This document shows positions 6,835-14,566 of a stretch of DNA of 14,566 nucleotides, piece after piece. Position 1 is the first letter of the stretch. Every line of letters starts with the position of its first letter. Below the pieces are notes generated by a model. That model worked only from the letters and a program-made list of their open reading frames with translations. It did not search any database and had not been told where the DNA came from. The translations under genes were made by a program, and so were the position numbers. Source of the stretch: UBA3263 sp964554335 (GTDB taxonomy: Bacteria; Bacteroidota; Bacteroidia; Bacteroidales; Muribaculaceae). The DNA is taken from assembly GCA_964554335.1 (NCBI GenBank), contig CAZKOF010000049.1, forward strand, positions 1 to 14,566. Reading direction: 5' to 3'.

Positions 6835-9800
6835 ATGAAACTCCGCTCAAGGCTAAAAAATATTATTTTCATGCTGACTCCGGCGCTCGGCCGGAGGGCG
6901 GGCGTGTTGGTGCTTTTAAGTCTTGTGATCCTCCTCATTTCCGTCTCGGTCTCAGCGCAGTATTATGAGCCGCAGATCGGTCCTCCGCCGCCAACGATGC
7001 CCGTGCTCCCCTTTTCAGGCGAACAGATGGATACGATTCTTCCCGACGGGAGGGTAGACGTGCGTCCGACCGTGCCGCGCAACTTCGAGGAGCTGATGCA
7101 GTGGCAGCTGACACAGGATCTCAATCAGCCGCAGAATATCACTACCGAGGCTGAATATGACCCGCTGACGCAGCAATATATCGTTCATATCCGTCTGGGC
7201 AAGAATGACCTTGTGACTCCTTTTGCCTTGACCAAGAAGCAATATGACGAATGGCAGACACGTCAAACTCTTGCGAGATACTGGAACAAGCGTAATGCCG
7301 AACTCCTGCAGAACGAAAAGACCAAAGAGCCTTTCAATATCCTCGACATGAACTTCTCGCTCGGCCCGTTGGAAAAGATTTTCGGTCCCGGCGGGGTTTC
7401 GCTGAAAACAACCGGCTCGGTCATCCTTTCGATGGGCATCAAGAGCAACAAGACCGACAATCCAGCGCTCTCGCTCGAGAACCGGCGCAAAACCTTTTTT
7501 GACTTTGACCAAAAGATTCAGGCATCGATTCAGGCAAGCGTGGGCAACAGGTTGAATTTCAACATGTCGTATAACACCGACGCCACCTTCAGCTTCGACT
7601 CCCAGAACCTTACACTCAACTATCAGGGCGAGGAGGACGACATTGTGCAGTCAATCGAGGCGGGCAACGTCAGTTTCACCTCGGGGTCATCGCTTATTCG
7701 CGGCGCGTCGTCGCTCTTCGGTTTCAAGACGAAGCTGCAATTCGGCAAGCTGACCTTGACGGGCCTCATCTCGCAACAGAATTCCGAGTCGCGTTCGGTC
7801 AGTTCCAAAGGGGGCAAGCAAACCACCACATTCAGCGTCAATGCCAATAACTACGACGAGAACCGCCATTTCTTTCTTGCCCACTTTTTCCGCCGCAACT
7901 ACGACAGTTTTGCCTCTAAACTTCCGTATGTGTCATCGGGAGTGAACATTACTCGTATCCAGGTCTGGGTTACGAACAAAAACAGTAACTTCAACGAAAG
8001 CCGTAACTTTGTCGGCTTCATGGACCTCGGCGAGAACCGCGACCTCAACTGCAAATACTGGGTCGGCAACATGTCGTCCGACAACCCGACCAACTCTTCG
8101 AATAACCTTCTGAGCGTCATCAAGGAGCAGTATCCCGACGCGCGCTCAATCAACACCGTGACCCAGGCTCTGTCACCCCTTGCGGCAAACGATTTCGAGG
8201 GGGGACGCGATTATGAGAAGGTCGAGAGCGCACGCCTGCTCAGCTCCTCGGAATATGACCTGAACGCCGCACTCGGCTACATTTCGTTGCGCACGACCCT
8301 GCAGGCCGACGAGGTTCTTGCAGTTGCATATGAATATACTTACAACGGAAAGGTCTATCAGGTCGGCGAGTTTTCGGACGACATCACAACCACTGCCGAC
8401 AACCTCTATCTCAAACTTCTGAAAGGCACTACCCAGTCGCCCAATTGGGCCAACTGGCGCCTGATGATGAAAAATGTCTACTATGTCGGTGCCACCAACG
8501 TCACCGCCAGCAACTTCAAGCTCCAGATAAAGTATCTGAGCGACACGACCGGTACGTACATCAACTACCTCCCCGTCGGCGACCTCGCTTCGAAGACCCT
8601 GCTGCAGGTAATGAACCTCGACCGTCTCGACTCGAACCAGGAGGGCAATCCCGACGGCATGTTCGACCTCATTGAGGGTTATACCTTCTTCGGGCGCACG
8701 GGCAAGGTTGTCTTTCCGGTTGCAGAGCCGTTCGGCGCCCATCTCGAACAAGCCATCGGCAATTCCGCCCTTGCCGAGAAATATGTCTACAAGGAGCTAT
8801 ATGACAGCACTAAAGTGATTGCCGAGCAATTTGCCGACAAGAATAAGTTCATGCTCACCGGCGAATATCAGGGCACCGACGGCAGCCGCATATCGCTGGG
8901 CGCCTACAACGTGCCCCGCGGCTCTGTGGTCGTAACCGCCGGCGGTGTCACCTTGACCGAGAACTCCGACTATATCGTAGACTATGCCAACGGCGAGGTC
9001 ACTATCATTAACCAAAGCATTCTCGACTCGGGCCAAAGTGTCAGTGTTACCCTCGAGGACCAGGGCCTCTACTCCATGCAGCGGAAAACGCTCCTCGGCC
9101 TCGACCTGCAATATAAGTTCTCGCGCGACTTCACGCTCGGTGCTACCGTCATGCACTTCTCCGAAAAGGCCTTGACCGAAAAAGTCGGCATTGGTGAAGA
9201 GACGGTCAAGAATACCATGTGGGGCCTCAATTTCAACTACACCAAAGAGTTCCAGTGGCTGACCAATGCGTTGAACTTCATCCCGACTGTCAATGCCGTC
9301 TCGCCTTCGAAAATATCGGTTCAAGGTGAATTTGCCCAACTCATTCCCCACAAGCAGAAGAGCGGCTCGGCCCGCGGCTCGAGCTACATTGACGATTTCG
9401 AGACCGCCCAGACCGGATTCGACCTCAAGTCGCCATATTCGTGGAGCCTGGCGTCGACCCCCTCGATGTTTCCTGAGTCGCAGCTCAGCAACGACGTCAC
9501 CTACGGCAAGAACCGTGCCCTCATCAACTGGTACTACATTGACCGCCTCTTCACTCAGCGAAATTCCTCGCTCTGTCCCGGTTATATCAAAAATGACCTC
9601 GAGCAGCTCTCAAACCCATATGTCCGCGAGGTCACTTCGACCGAGATTTTCCCTGGCCGCGAGCTGACCTACGGCGAGAGCAACGTTGTGCAGACCCTCA
9701 ACCTGAGCTTCTACCCGTCGGAGCGCGGCCCCTACAACCTTGACGCCACCAACATCAACTCCGACGGCACTCTCCGCGACCCCGCGCAGCGCTGGGGCGG

Positions 9801-12800
9801 TATCATGCGAAAGCTCGAAACCACAAACTTCGAGTCGAACAACATTGAATATGTCCAATTTTGGGTCATGAACCCATTCCTTGACCCCGAGGCCAACAAT
9901 CTCGACGGTGGCGACCTCTACATCAACTTCGGTGAGATCAGCGAGGATATTCTCAAAGACGGCTACAAGAGCTACGAAAACGGCATCCCCTACGACGGCA
10001 ATAATGAATACTTGCGCGAAACCGCCTGGGGACGCGTCTCGACCCAGACGTCGATGACCTACTCGTTCGACAACAATACCGGCTCGCGTCCGATTCAGGA
10101 CGTCGGGCTCGACGGTCTGCAGAATGCCGACGAGTATGAATTCCCGACTTATGCAGACTACCTGACGCAGTTGCGTGATAAACTTTCGCCCGAAACCATT
10201 GCCCTCTATCAGGCCGACCGTTTCTCGCCGTTCAATGACCCTGCCGGAGATAACTATCATTTCTATCGCGGCTATGACTACGACGAGCAGCGCCTCGGGG
10301 TGCTCGAGCGCTACAAGCGCTACAACGGTGTCGAGGGTAACTCGCTCAGTGCCGAAGATGCCGACGACGACCTTTATCAGAGTTCCCGCTCGACCCCCGA
10401 CGTTGAGGACATCAACCAGGACAACACGCTCAACGAATATGAGCGCTACTTCCAGTATAAAATCTCCATCCGCCCGGAGGACCTTGTTGTCGGTCGCAAC
10501 TATATCACTGACAAACAGGTCTCGATTGTTCATACCCGCGACGACAAAGACGTTGAGGTCGAGTGGTATCAGTTTAAGATTCCTCTTTCCGATTACGAAA
10601 GCAAAGTCGGCTCCATCAACGATTTCACCTCGGTCCGTTTCGCGCGAATGTTCATGACCGGGTTCACCGCCCCGACCCACCTGCGCTTCGCAACGTTAGA
10701 GCTCGTGCGCGGCGAATGGAAAGGTTATAACTTCAACCTCAACAACCGCGGCGACACCCCGGCCGAGGGACAACTCGACCTCTCGGTTGTCAATATTGAA
10801 GAGAACGCCGGTCGCGAGCCTGTGAACTATGTGCTCCCTCCGGGCGTCACCCGCATCAGCGATCCCAACCAAAGCCAGATTGTCCAGCTCAACGAGCAGT
10901 CGATGTCGATGACGCTCAAGAACATAAAGGCCGGTGACGCCCGCGGCGTGTATCGCGACACTCAGCAGGACCTCCGCAACTACAAGCGAATGCAGATGTG
11001 GGTCCATGCCGAGGCGCCCATCGACAACACCCAAAATCTACGCTCGGGCCAGTTCAGCGTATTCCTGCGTTTGGGCTCCGATGTGAAGGCCAACTACTAT
11101 GAATATGAAGTGCCGCTGGAGCTCACCGCCCCCGGACGCTACAACGGCGACGTGGCCTCGCAGCGCTATGCGGTGTGGCCCGAGAGCAACTATCTTGACT
11201 TCGCGCTCCAGAGCCTCGTCGACGTAAAGAACGCCCGCAACGAGGCGATCAATGCAGCCGAGCCCGGAGCATCTTACTCTGCGCGCTTCACCCGTCGAGA
11301 CCCCGACAATGAGGCGAACTCGATAACTGTTGTCGGCAACCCGACCATCGGAGATGTTCGCGTGCTCCTCATCGGCGTACGCAATAACTCCGCGACTGAA
11401 AAGTCAGGCACCGTCTGGGTCAACGAACTCAAGGTGACCGATTTCGACGAGTCGGGAGGTTGGGCCGCGAAAGCCAACGTCAACCTGACAATGAGTGACA
11501 TCGCCACGTTCAATGTCGGCGCCCACGTTGAGACCTCCGGCTTCGGCGGCGTTGATCAGAGCCTCAACGACCGGCGCATGGACGACTATCAGCAGTTCAG
11601 CTTCGCAATGCAGGTCGATGCCGGCCGCTTCTTCCCCGAAGCCGTGAAACTCCGCGCACCCATCTATTACTCCACCACCCGCGAGCGCATAACTCCGATA
11701 TATAACCCGCTCGACACCGATGTGCTTCTCAAAGACGCGCTTGACAACTGTGCCACCAAGCAGCAGAAAGATTCCATCCGCGGCTTTGCTCTCGAGGAAA
11801 CCCGCTCCGAGAACTTCTCGGTTTCGGGTCTCAAGTTCGACGTGAAGTCAAAGAACTCCATGCCCTGGGACCCCGCCAACTTCACCTTCAACTTCTCCTT
11901 CTCGAAGCAGCACTTCAACGACCCGACAACCGAATATCAGAACACCAACGACTACCGCGGCTCAATCCAATATTCCTGGTCTCCATTCAAACGTACGGTA
12001 AAACCGTTCCGTAACAAGATTGACCCCAAGAAAAAGTCGCTCAAAATCTTACGCGACTGGGAGTTCGGCTTCCTCTTCAACTCAATCAATTTCTCGACCA
12101 ACATGAGCCGTTACTATTACGAGAACCAGACGCGCTCGGAAGTCGACGATAACTTCCGTCTTCCCGTTTCGGTCAGCAAGAACTTCTTATGGGACCGCAA
12201 GCTCTCGCTATCCTGGAGTCTGACAAAGACCCTGTCATTCCGCTTTGAGTCAAACACGCAGACGCGCATCGACGAGACGCCCGGAGCGGTTGACCGCCGC
12301 CTATTCCCCGACGAATTCAAAGCGTGGAAAGACACCGTCATGCAGTCAATCCGCAGCCTCGGCACGCCATGGGCCTACAATCAGAGTTTCTCGGCGGAAT
12401 ACAAGCTACCCCTGAACCAGATCCCGGTGCTCGACTGGCTCACGGGCTCGGCAAAATACAACGCCACCTACAACTGGAACCGCGGCGCCACGGTCGACGG
12501 CGAATTTTTCGGCAACAACATTGCCAACAACGCCGACTTCAGCGTTGACGGCCGCGCCAACCTCGAAGGTCTCTTCAACAAAATTCCGTATCTCAAAAAG
12601 GTGAACCAGCGTTTCACGAACAAGCGGTCGACTGTCAGCCGGACCGCCGACCGCCGCTCCAACCGAGCCAAGCGAATGGAGCGCACCCTCCGACTCAACG
12701 AGGACACCACTCTGATTATCAAACACAACCTGAAAGTCAAAAAGGTGCGCGTCAGCGGCACGACAACCGACGGCAAACCCATTAAAATTGACTTCAAGAC

Positions 12801-14334
12801 CGTTGACGACAACACTATCGAGGTCCTAAACCGGGGCGATAAAAACATCAAGTTCACTATTCAGGAAATCAAGGAAGAGGCCAAAAAGAACTTCTGGTCC
12901 GAGGCGGCGCAATATACCGCTCGTTTCTTGATGATGCCCCGCAGCTTCACCATCCGATTCAAGCACTCGCGCTCAATGTCGGTTCCCCTGTGGAACCGCG
13001 GAGTGGGCATCGGCTTCGGCCAGTCTAAGGGCTCCGGCCCTCTGGCTCCAGGTCTTGATTTCGCATTCGGCCTCACGGGCGACGACTTCATTACCGACGC
13101 CAAAGAGCGCGGCTGGCTGCTCATTGACGACGGTCAGACTTCGCCCTCGATTTCCAACAAAACCATCGACATCGACATGGAGGGTGTTCTCGAACCGATT
13201 CCGGGACTGAAAATCACCCTCACGGCAAAATACAATGATTCGCGCACCAATTCGGTGCAGTTCATGTATGACGACATGCCGACTTCGCGCACGGGCCAGT
13301 ACACAAAGACCCACTGTGCCATTCTGACCGCCCTGAGATCTTCGAAAGCTGAGGACGGCTACTATGACGCGACTTTCCAGAAGTTTCTCAGTTACATTCC
13401 TATCATTGCCGACCGAGTTCAGAGTCAGTATGGCGGCGCGCGCTATCCCGAGGGCGGTTTCCTTGAGGGCTCTCCCCTTGCCGGTCAGCCTTTCGACCCC
13501 GCCAACGGCGGTGTCAGCCCCACGTCGAGCGACGTTCTTATCCCCGCTTTCCTCGCAGCATATACGGGCACGTCGCCCTCCAGACAGTATTTAAGCCCTT
13601 TCCCCGGACTTTCGGCCCTGTTGCCCAACTGGAAAGTGACCTACGACGGCTTAATAAACCTTTGGAACCTCAAAAAAGTATTCAAGAGCATCTCGATTAA
13701 CCATGCCTATCAGTGTACCTATTCCGTAGGCTCCTATAACGGGTTCCTCAACTGGCTCAGTCTCGGCGGCTCCAACAATGACCTCGGTTTCACCCTCGAC
13801 GAGCTCACCGGATTGCCTATCCCCTCCTCGCCGTTCAATATCTCCTCCGTGACGATTCAGGAGCGCTTCTCACCTCTTGTCGGGGTTAATATGACGCTCA
13901 AAAACGACCTCCGCATCAATGCCGAATGGACCGAACAACGAACCCTCACGCTCAACTCTTCGGCGGGCCAGCTCGTTGAGAACACCCAACGCGGAATTAC
14001 CGTAGGCGCCGGCTATAAGATTGTCAACCTGATGAAGATTTTCAAAATCACCGGAAAGCAGACCTCAACCTCTCACGACATTGACCTCAACGCCGACTTC
14101 AAATTCACGCGCTCGCAGGCCCTTATCCGCCGCATTGAGTCGAACTACACGCAAGCGACCTCGGGTACCCGCAACCTCAACATCAACGTGACGGCGAAGT
14201 ACTCCCTTTCAAAGCGCATCCAGCTCGGCATGTTCTTTGAGCATCAGGTCAACACGCCTCTCGTCAGCAACTCCGCCTATCCGACATCGAACTCAGCCTA
14301 CGGCATAACCTGCAACCTCTCGCTTGCCCGCTGA
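6835..14334 (+). CDS. sprA: type IX secretion system outer-membrane translocon SprA (Sov)
   Basis: A complete 2499-residue protein from the ATG at 6835, close to the length of known SprA/Sov proteins (about 2400-2500). SprA is the giant outer-membrane beta-barrel through which the T9SS exports its cargo. A signal peptide is clear: basic N-terminus, hydrophobic run about 24-40 (VLVLLSLVILLISVSV), likely cleavage after Ala41 before QYYEP. The N-terminal part has the conserved SprA signatures NFSLGPLEKIFGPGGV and QASIQASVGNRLNFNMSYNT; near residue 850 lies SYIDDFETAQTGFDLKSPY. The rest is rich in alternating aromatic beta strands, and the C-terminus (FEHQVNTP...NLSLAR) looks intact. A basic, lysine-rich segment around 1920-2020 follows the motif KRSTVSRTADRR. 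Start is uncertain: the frame extends to a TTG at 6808, while ATG 6871 (Met13) gives a more usual signal peptide. Other T9SS genes and ruvA, sometimes a neighbour, are absent from the window. No clear terminator follows. Confidence 0.97.
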   Translation: MKLRSRLKNIIFMLTPALGRRAGVLVLLSLVILLISVSVSAQYYEPQIGPPPPTMPVLPFSGEQMDTILPDGRVDVRPTVPRNFEELMQWQLTQDLNQPQNITTEAEYDPLTQQYIVHIRLGKNDLVTPFALTKKQYDEWQTRQTLARYWNKRNAELLQNEKTKEPFNILDMNFSLGPLEKIFGPGGVSLKTTGSVILSMGIKSNKTDNPALSLENRRKTFFDFDQKIQASIQASVGNRLNFNMSYNTDATFSFDSQNLTLNYQGEEDDIVQSIEAGNVSFTSGSSLIRGASSLFGFKTKLQFGKLTLTGLISQQNSESRSVSSKGGKQTTTFSVNANNYDENRHFFLAHFFRRNYDSFASKLPYVSSGVNITRIQVWVTNKNSNFNESRNFVGFMDLGENRDLNCKYWVGNMSSDNPTNSSNNLLSVIKEQYPDARSINTVTQALSPLAANDFEGGRDYEKVESARLLSSSEYDLNAALGYISLRTTLQADEVLAVAYEYTYNGKVYQVGEFSDDITTTADNLYLKLLKGTTQSPNWANWRLMMKNVYYVGATNVTASNFKLQIKYLSDTTGTYINYLPVGDLASKTLLQVMNLDRLDSNQEGNPDGMFDLIEGYTFFGRTGKVVFPVAEPFGAHLEQAIGNSALAEKYVYKELYDSTKVIAEQFADKNKFMLTGEYQGTDGSRISLGAYNVPRGSVVVTAGGVTLTENSDYIVDYANGEVTIINQSILDSGQSVSVTLEDQGLYSMQRKTLLGLDLQYKFSRDFTLGATVMHFSEKALTEKVGIGEETVKNTMWGLNFNYTKEFQWLTNALNFIPTVNAVSPSKISVQGEFAQLIPHKQKSGSARGSSYIDDFETAQTGFDLKSPYSWSLASTPSMFPESQLSNDVTYGKNRALINWYYIDRLFTQRNSSLCPGYIKNDLEQLSNPYVREVTSTEIFPGRELTYGESNVVQTLNLSFYPSERGPYNLDATNINSDGTLRDPAQRWGGIMRKLETTNFESNNIEYVQFWVMNPFLDPEANNLDGGDLYINFGEISEDILKDGYKSYENGIPYDGNNEYLRETAWGRVSTQTSMTYSFDNNTGSRPIQDVGLDGLQNADEYEFPTYADYLTQLRDKLSPETIALYQADRFSPFNDPAGDNYHFYRGYDYDEQRLGVLERYKRYNGVEGNSLSAEDADDDLYQSSRSTPDVEDINQDNTLNEYERYFQYKISIRPEDLVVGRNYITDKQVSIVHTRDDKDVEVEWYQFKIPLSDYESKVGSINDFTSVRFARMFMTGFTAPTHLRFATLELVRGEWKGYNFNLNNRGDTPAEGQLDLSVVNIEENAGREPVNYVLPPGVTRISDPNQSQIVQLNEQSMSMTLKNIKAGDARGVYRDTQQDLRNYKRMQMWVHAEAPIDNTQNLRSGQFSVFLRLGSDVKANYYEYEVPLELTAPGRYNGDVASQRYAVWPESNYLDFALQSLVDVKNARNEAINAAEPGASYSARFTRRDPDNEANSITVVGNPTIGDVRVLLIGVRNNSATEKSGTVWVNELKVTDFDESGGWAAKANVNLTMSDIATFNVGAHVETSGFGGVDQSLNDRRMDDYQQFSFAMQVDAGRFFPEAVKLRAPIYYSTTRERITPIYNPLDTDVLLKDALDNCATKQQKDSIRGFALEETRSENFSVSGLKFDVKSKNSMPWDPANFTFNFSFSKQHFNDPTTEYQNTNDYRGSIQYSWSPFKRTVKPFRNKIDPKKKSLKILRDWEFGFLFNSINFSTNMSRYYYENQTRSEVDDNFRLPVSVSKNFLWDRKLSLSWSLTKTLSFRFESNTQTRIDETPGAVDRRLFPDEFKAWKDTVMQSIRSLGTPWAYNQSFSAEYKLPLNQIPVLDWLTGSAKYNATYNWNRGATVDGEFFGNNIANNADFSVDGRANLEGLFNKIPYLKKVNQRFTNKRSTVSRTADRRSNRAKRMERTLRLNEDTTLIIKHNLKVKKVRVSGTTTDGKPIKIDFKTVDDNTIEVLNRGDKNIKFTIQEIKEEAKKNFWSEAAQYTARFLMMPRSFTIRFKHSRSMSVPLWNRGVGIGFGQSKGSGPLAPGLDFAFGLTGDDFITDAKERGWLLIDDGQTSPSISNKTIDIDMEGVLEPIPGLKITLTAKYNDSRTNSVQFMYDDMPTSRTGQYTKTHCAILTALRSSKAEDGYYDATFQKFLSYIPIIADRVQSQYGGARYPEGGFLEGSPLAGQPFDPANGGVSPTSSDVLIPAFLAAYTGTSPSRQYLSPFPGLSALLPNWKVTYDGLINLWNLKKVFKSISINHAYQCTYSVGSYNGFLNWLSLGGSNNDLGFTLDELTGLPIPSSPFNISSVTIQERFSPLVGVNMTLKNDLRINAEWTEQRTLTLNSSAGQLVENTQRGITVGAGYKIVNLMKIFKITGKQTSTSHDIDLNADFKFTRSQALIRRIESNYTQATSGTRNLNINVTAKYSLSKRIQLGMFFEHQVNTPLVSNSAYPTSNSAYGITCNLSLAR

Positions 14335-14363
14335 TTTCCCTCGGATGATTACAAAAAAATGCG

Positions 14364-14371
14364 TAATTTTG
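14364..14371 (+). promoter_or_regulatory. Bacteroidetes-type -7 promoter box downstream of sprA
   Basis: TAATTTTG matches the Bacteroidetes housekeeping consensus TAnnTTTG exactly and is followed by CAGCCGT, a context common after such boxes. The preceding 20 bases are A-rich, but I find no good TTG -33 element at the expected 19-21 bases. Transcription would begin near 14378, so an RNA would start just at the ATG of 14379. The target is either the doubtful small reading frame described next or a gene past the window's end. Confidence 0.6.
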
Positions 14372-14378
14372 CAGCCGT

Positions 14379-14533
14379 ATGAACAAGAGTTTGATTGCGC
14401 TTGCGTCGGCGCAACGGCTCTGGCCGGTGTGCTTCTGGCCCTGACGGGGGCGGTGTCTTTGTGGGTGTTCCTCCCCGCTGTCGGACACTTCGATGTGGCT
14501 CAACGGTTCAATTTAACCTATAACTTTCATTGA
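14379..14533 (+). pseudogene. possible frameshifted small membrane protein gene, or leader of a downstream gene
   Basis: The ATG at 14379 sits directly behind the -7 box and begins MNKSLIALASA, like the start of a signal or membrane peptide. That frame stops after 21 codons (TGA at 14442). The neighbouring frame, open from inside the end of sprA (ATG 14324) to the TGA at 14531, continues with a strongly hydrophobic stretch, TALAGVLLALTGAVSLWVFL, then ends AQRFNLTYNFH. A single-base change in the CGGCGCAACGG area (about 14406-14416) would join them into a roughly 50-residue one-pass membrane protein. I recognise no family. Alternatives are chance frames in the untranslated leader of a gene that starts beyond the window (an ATG occurs at 14564), or a sequencing error. 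Evidence is weak. Confidence 0.25.
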
Positions 14534-14566
14534 AGTTACGTAATATCCCAGCCGATCTCTGCCATG

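Noticed and set aside
9610..10680. Minus-strand open frame of 356 codons inside sprA
   Set aside because: It is fully antisense to a strongly conserved part of sprA. Long antisense frames are common in GC-rich genes, and the product (runs of Val, Asp, Glu, Gly) matches no family I know.

Overview
The window reads as a chromosomal stretch from a Bacteroidetes bacterium, most likely order Bacteroidales. A Muribaculaceae-like gut commensal is a guess from overall feel, not something I can prove here. The strongest evidence is a complete, very large sprA gene. It encodes the outer-membrane translocon of the type IX secretion system (T9SS), a system confined to the Bacteroidetes lineage. A Bacteroidetes-type promoter box (TAnnTTTG) near the right end agrees with this.

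Left part (about 1-5340, AT-rich). Two genes lie on the minus strand and probably form one operon. The first is a 1415-residue protein of the 2-hydroxyacyl-CoA dehydratase activator family, with two BadF/BcrA-type ATPase domains followed by large dehydratase-related domains. A TetR-family repressor follows 63 bases later. Just upstream of the large gene is a palindrome with perfect 12-base arms and a 4-base spacer. It abuts a promoter-like box and is the obvious candidate operator for the repressor, which suggests autoregulation. A hairpin at 5278-5312 separates this block from the next.

Middle part (about 5398-6701, GC-rich). A PhnP-like metallo-beta-lactamase-fold hydrolase and an unrecognised 125-residue protein both lie on the minus strand. 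Between them, running right up to the hydrolase stop codon, is a compact array of five short GC-rich hairpins. The hairpins differ in stem sequence but are joined by conserved GGTTA-type linkers, and they form two head-to-head groups. This is the most unusual non-coding structure in the window.

Right part (6835-14334, GC-rich). The sprA gene is on the plus strand, divergent from the hydrolase and separated from it by 133 bases. Downstream is a good promoter -7 box. It is followed almost at once by an ATG whose frame closes after 21 codons, while an overlapping frame encodes a hydrophobic membrane-like segment. This may be a frameshifted small gene or the leader of a gene beyond the window.

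The genes do not form one pathway. The dehydratase-activator/TetR operon, the hydrolase pair and the T9SS translocon look like three independent units. I see no CRISPR array, tRNA, rRNA, insertion sequence or phage gene.
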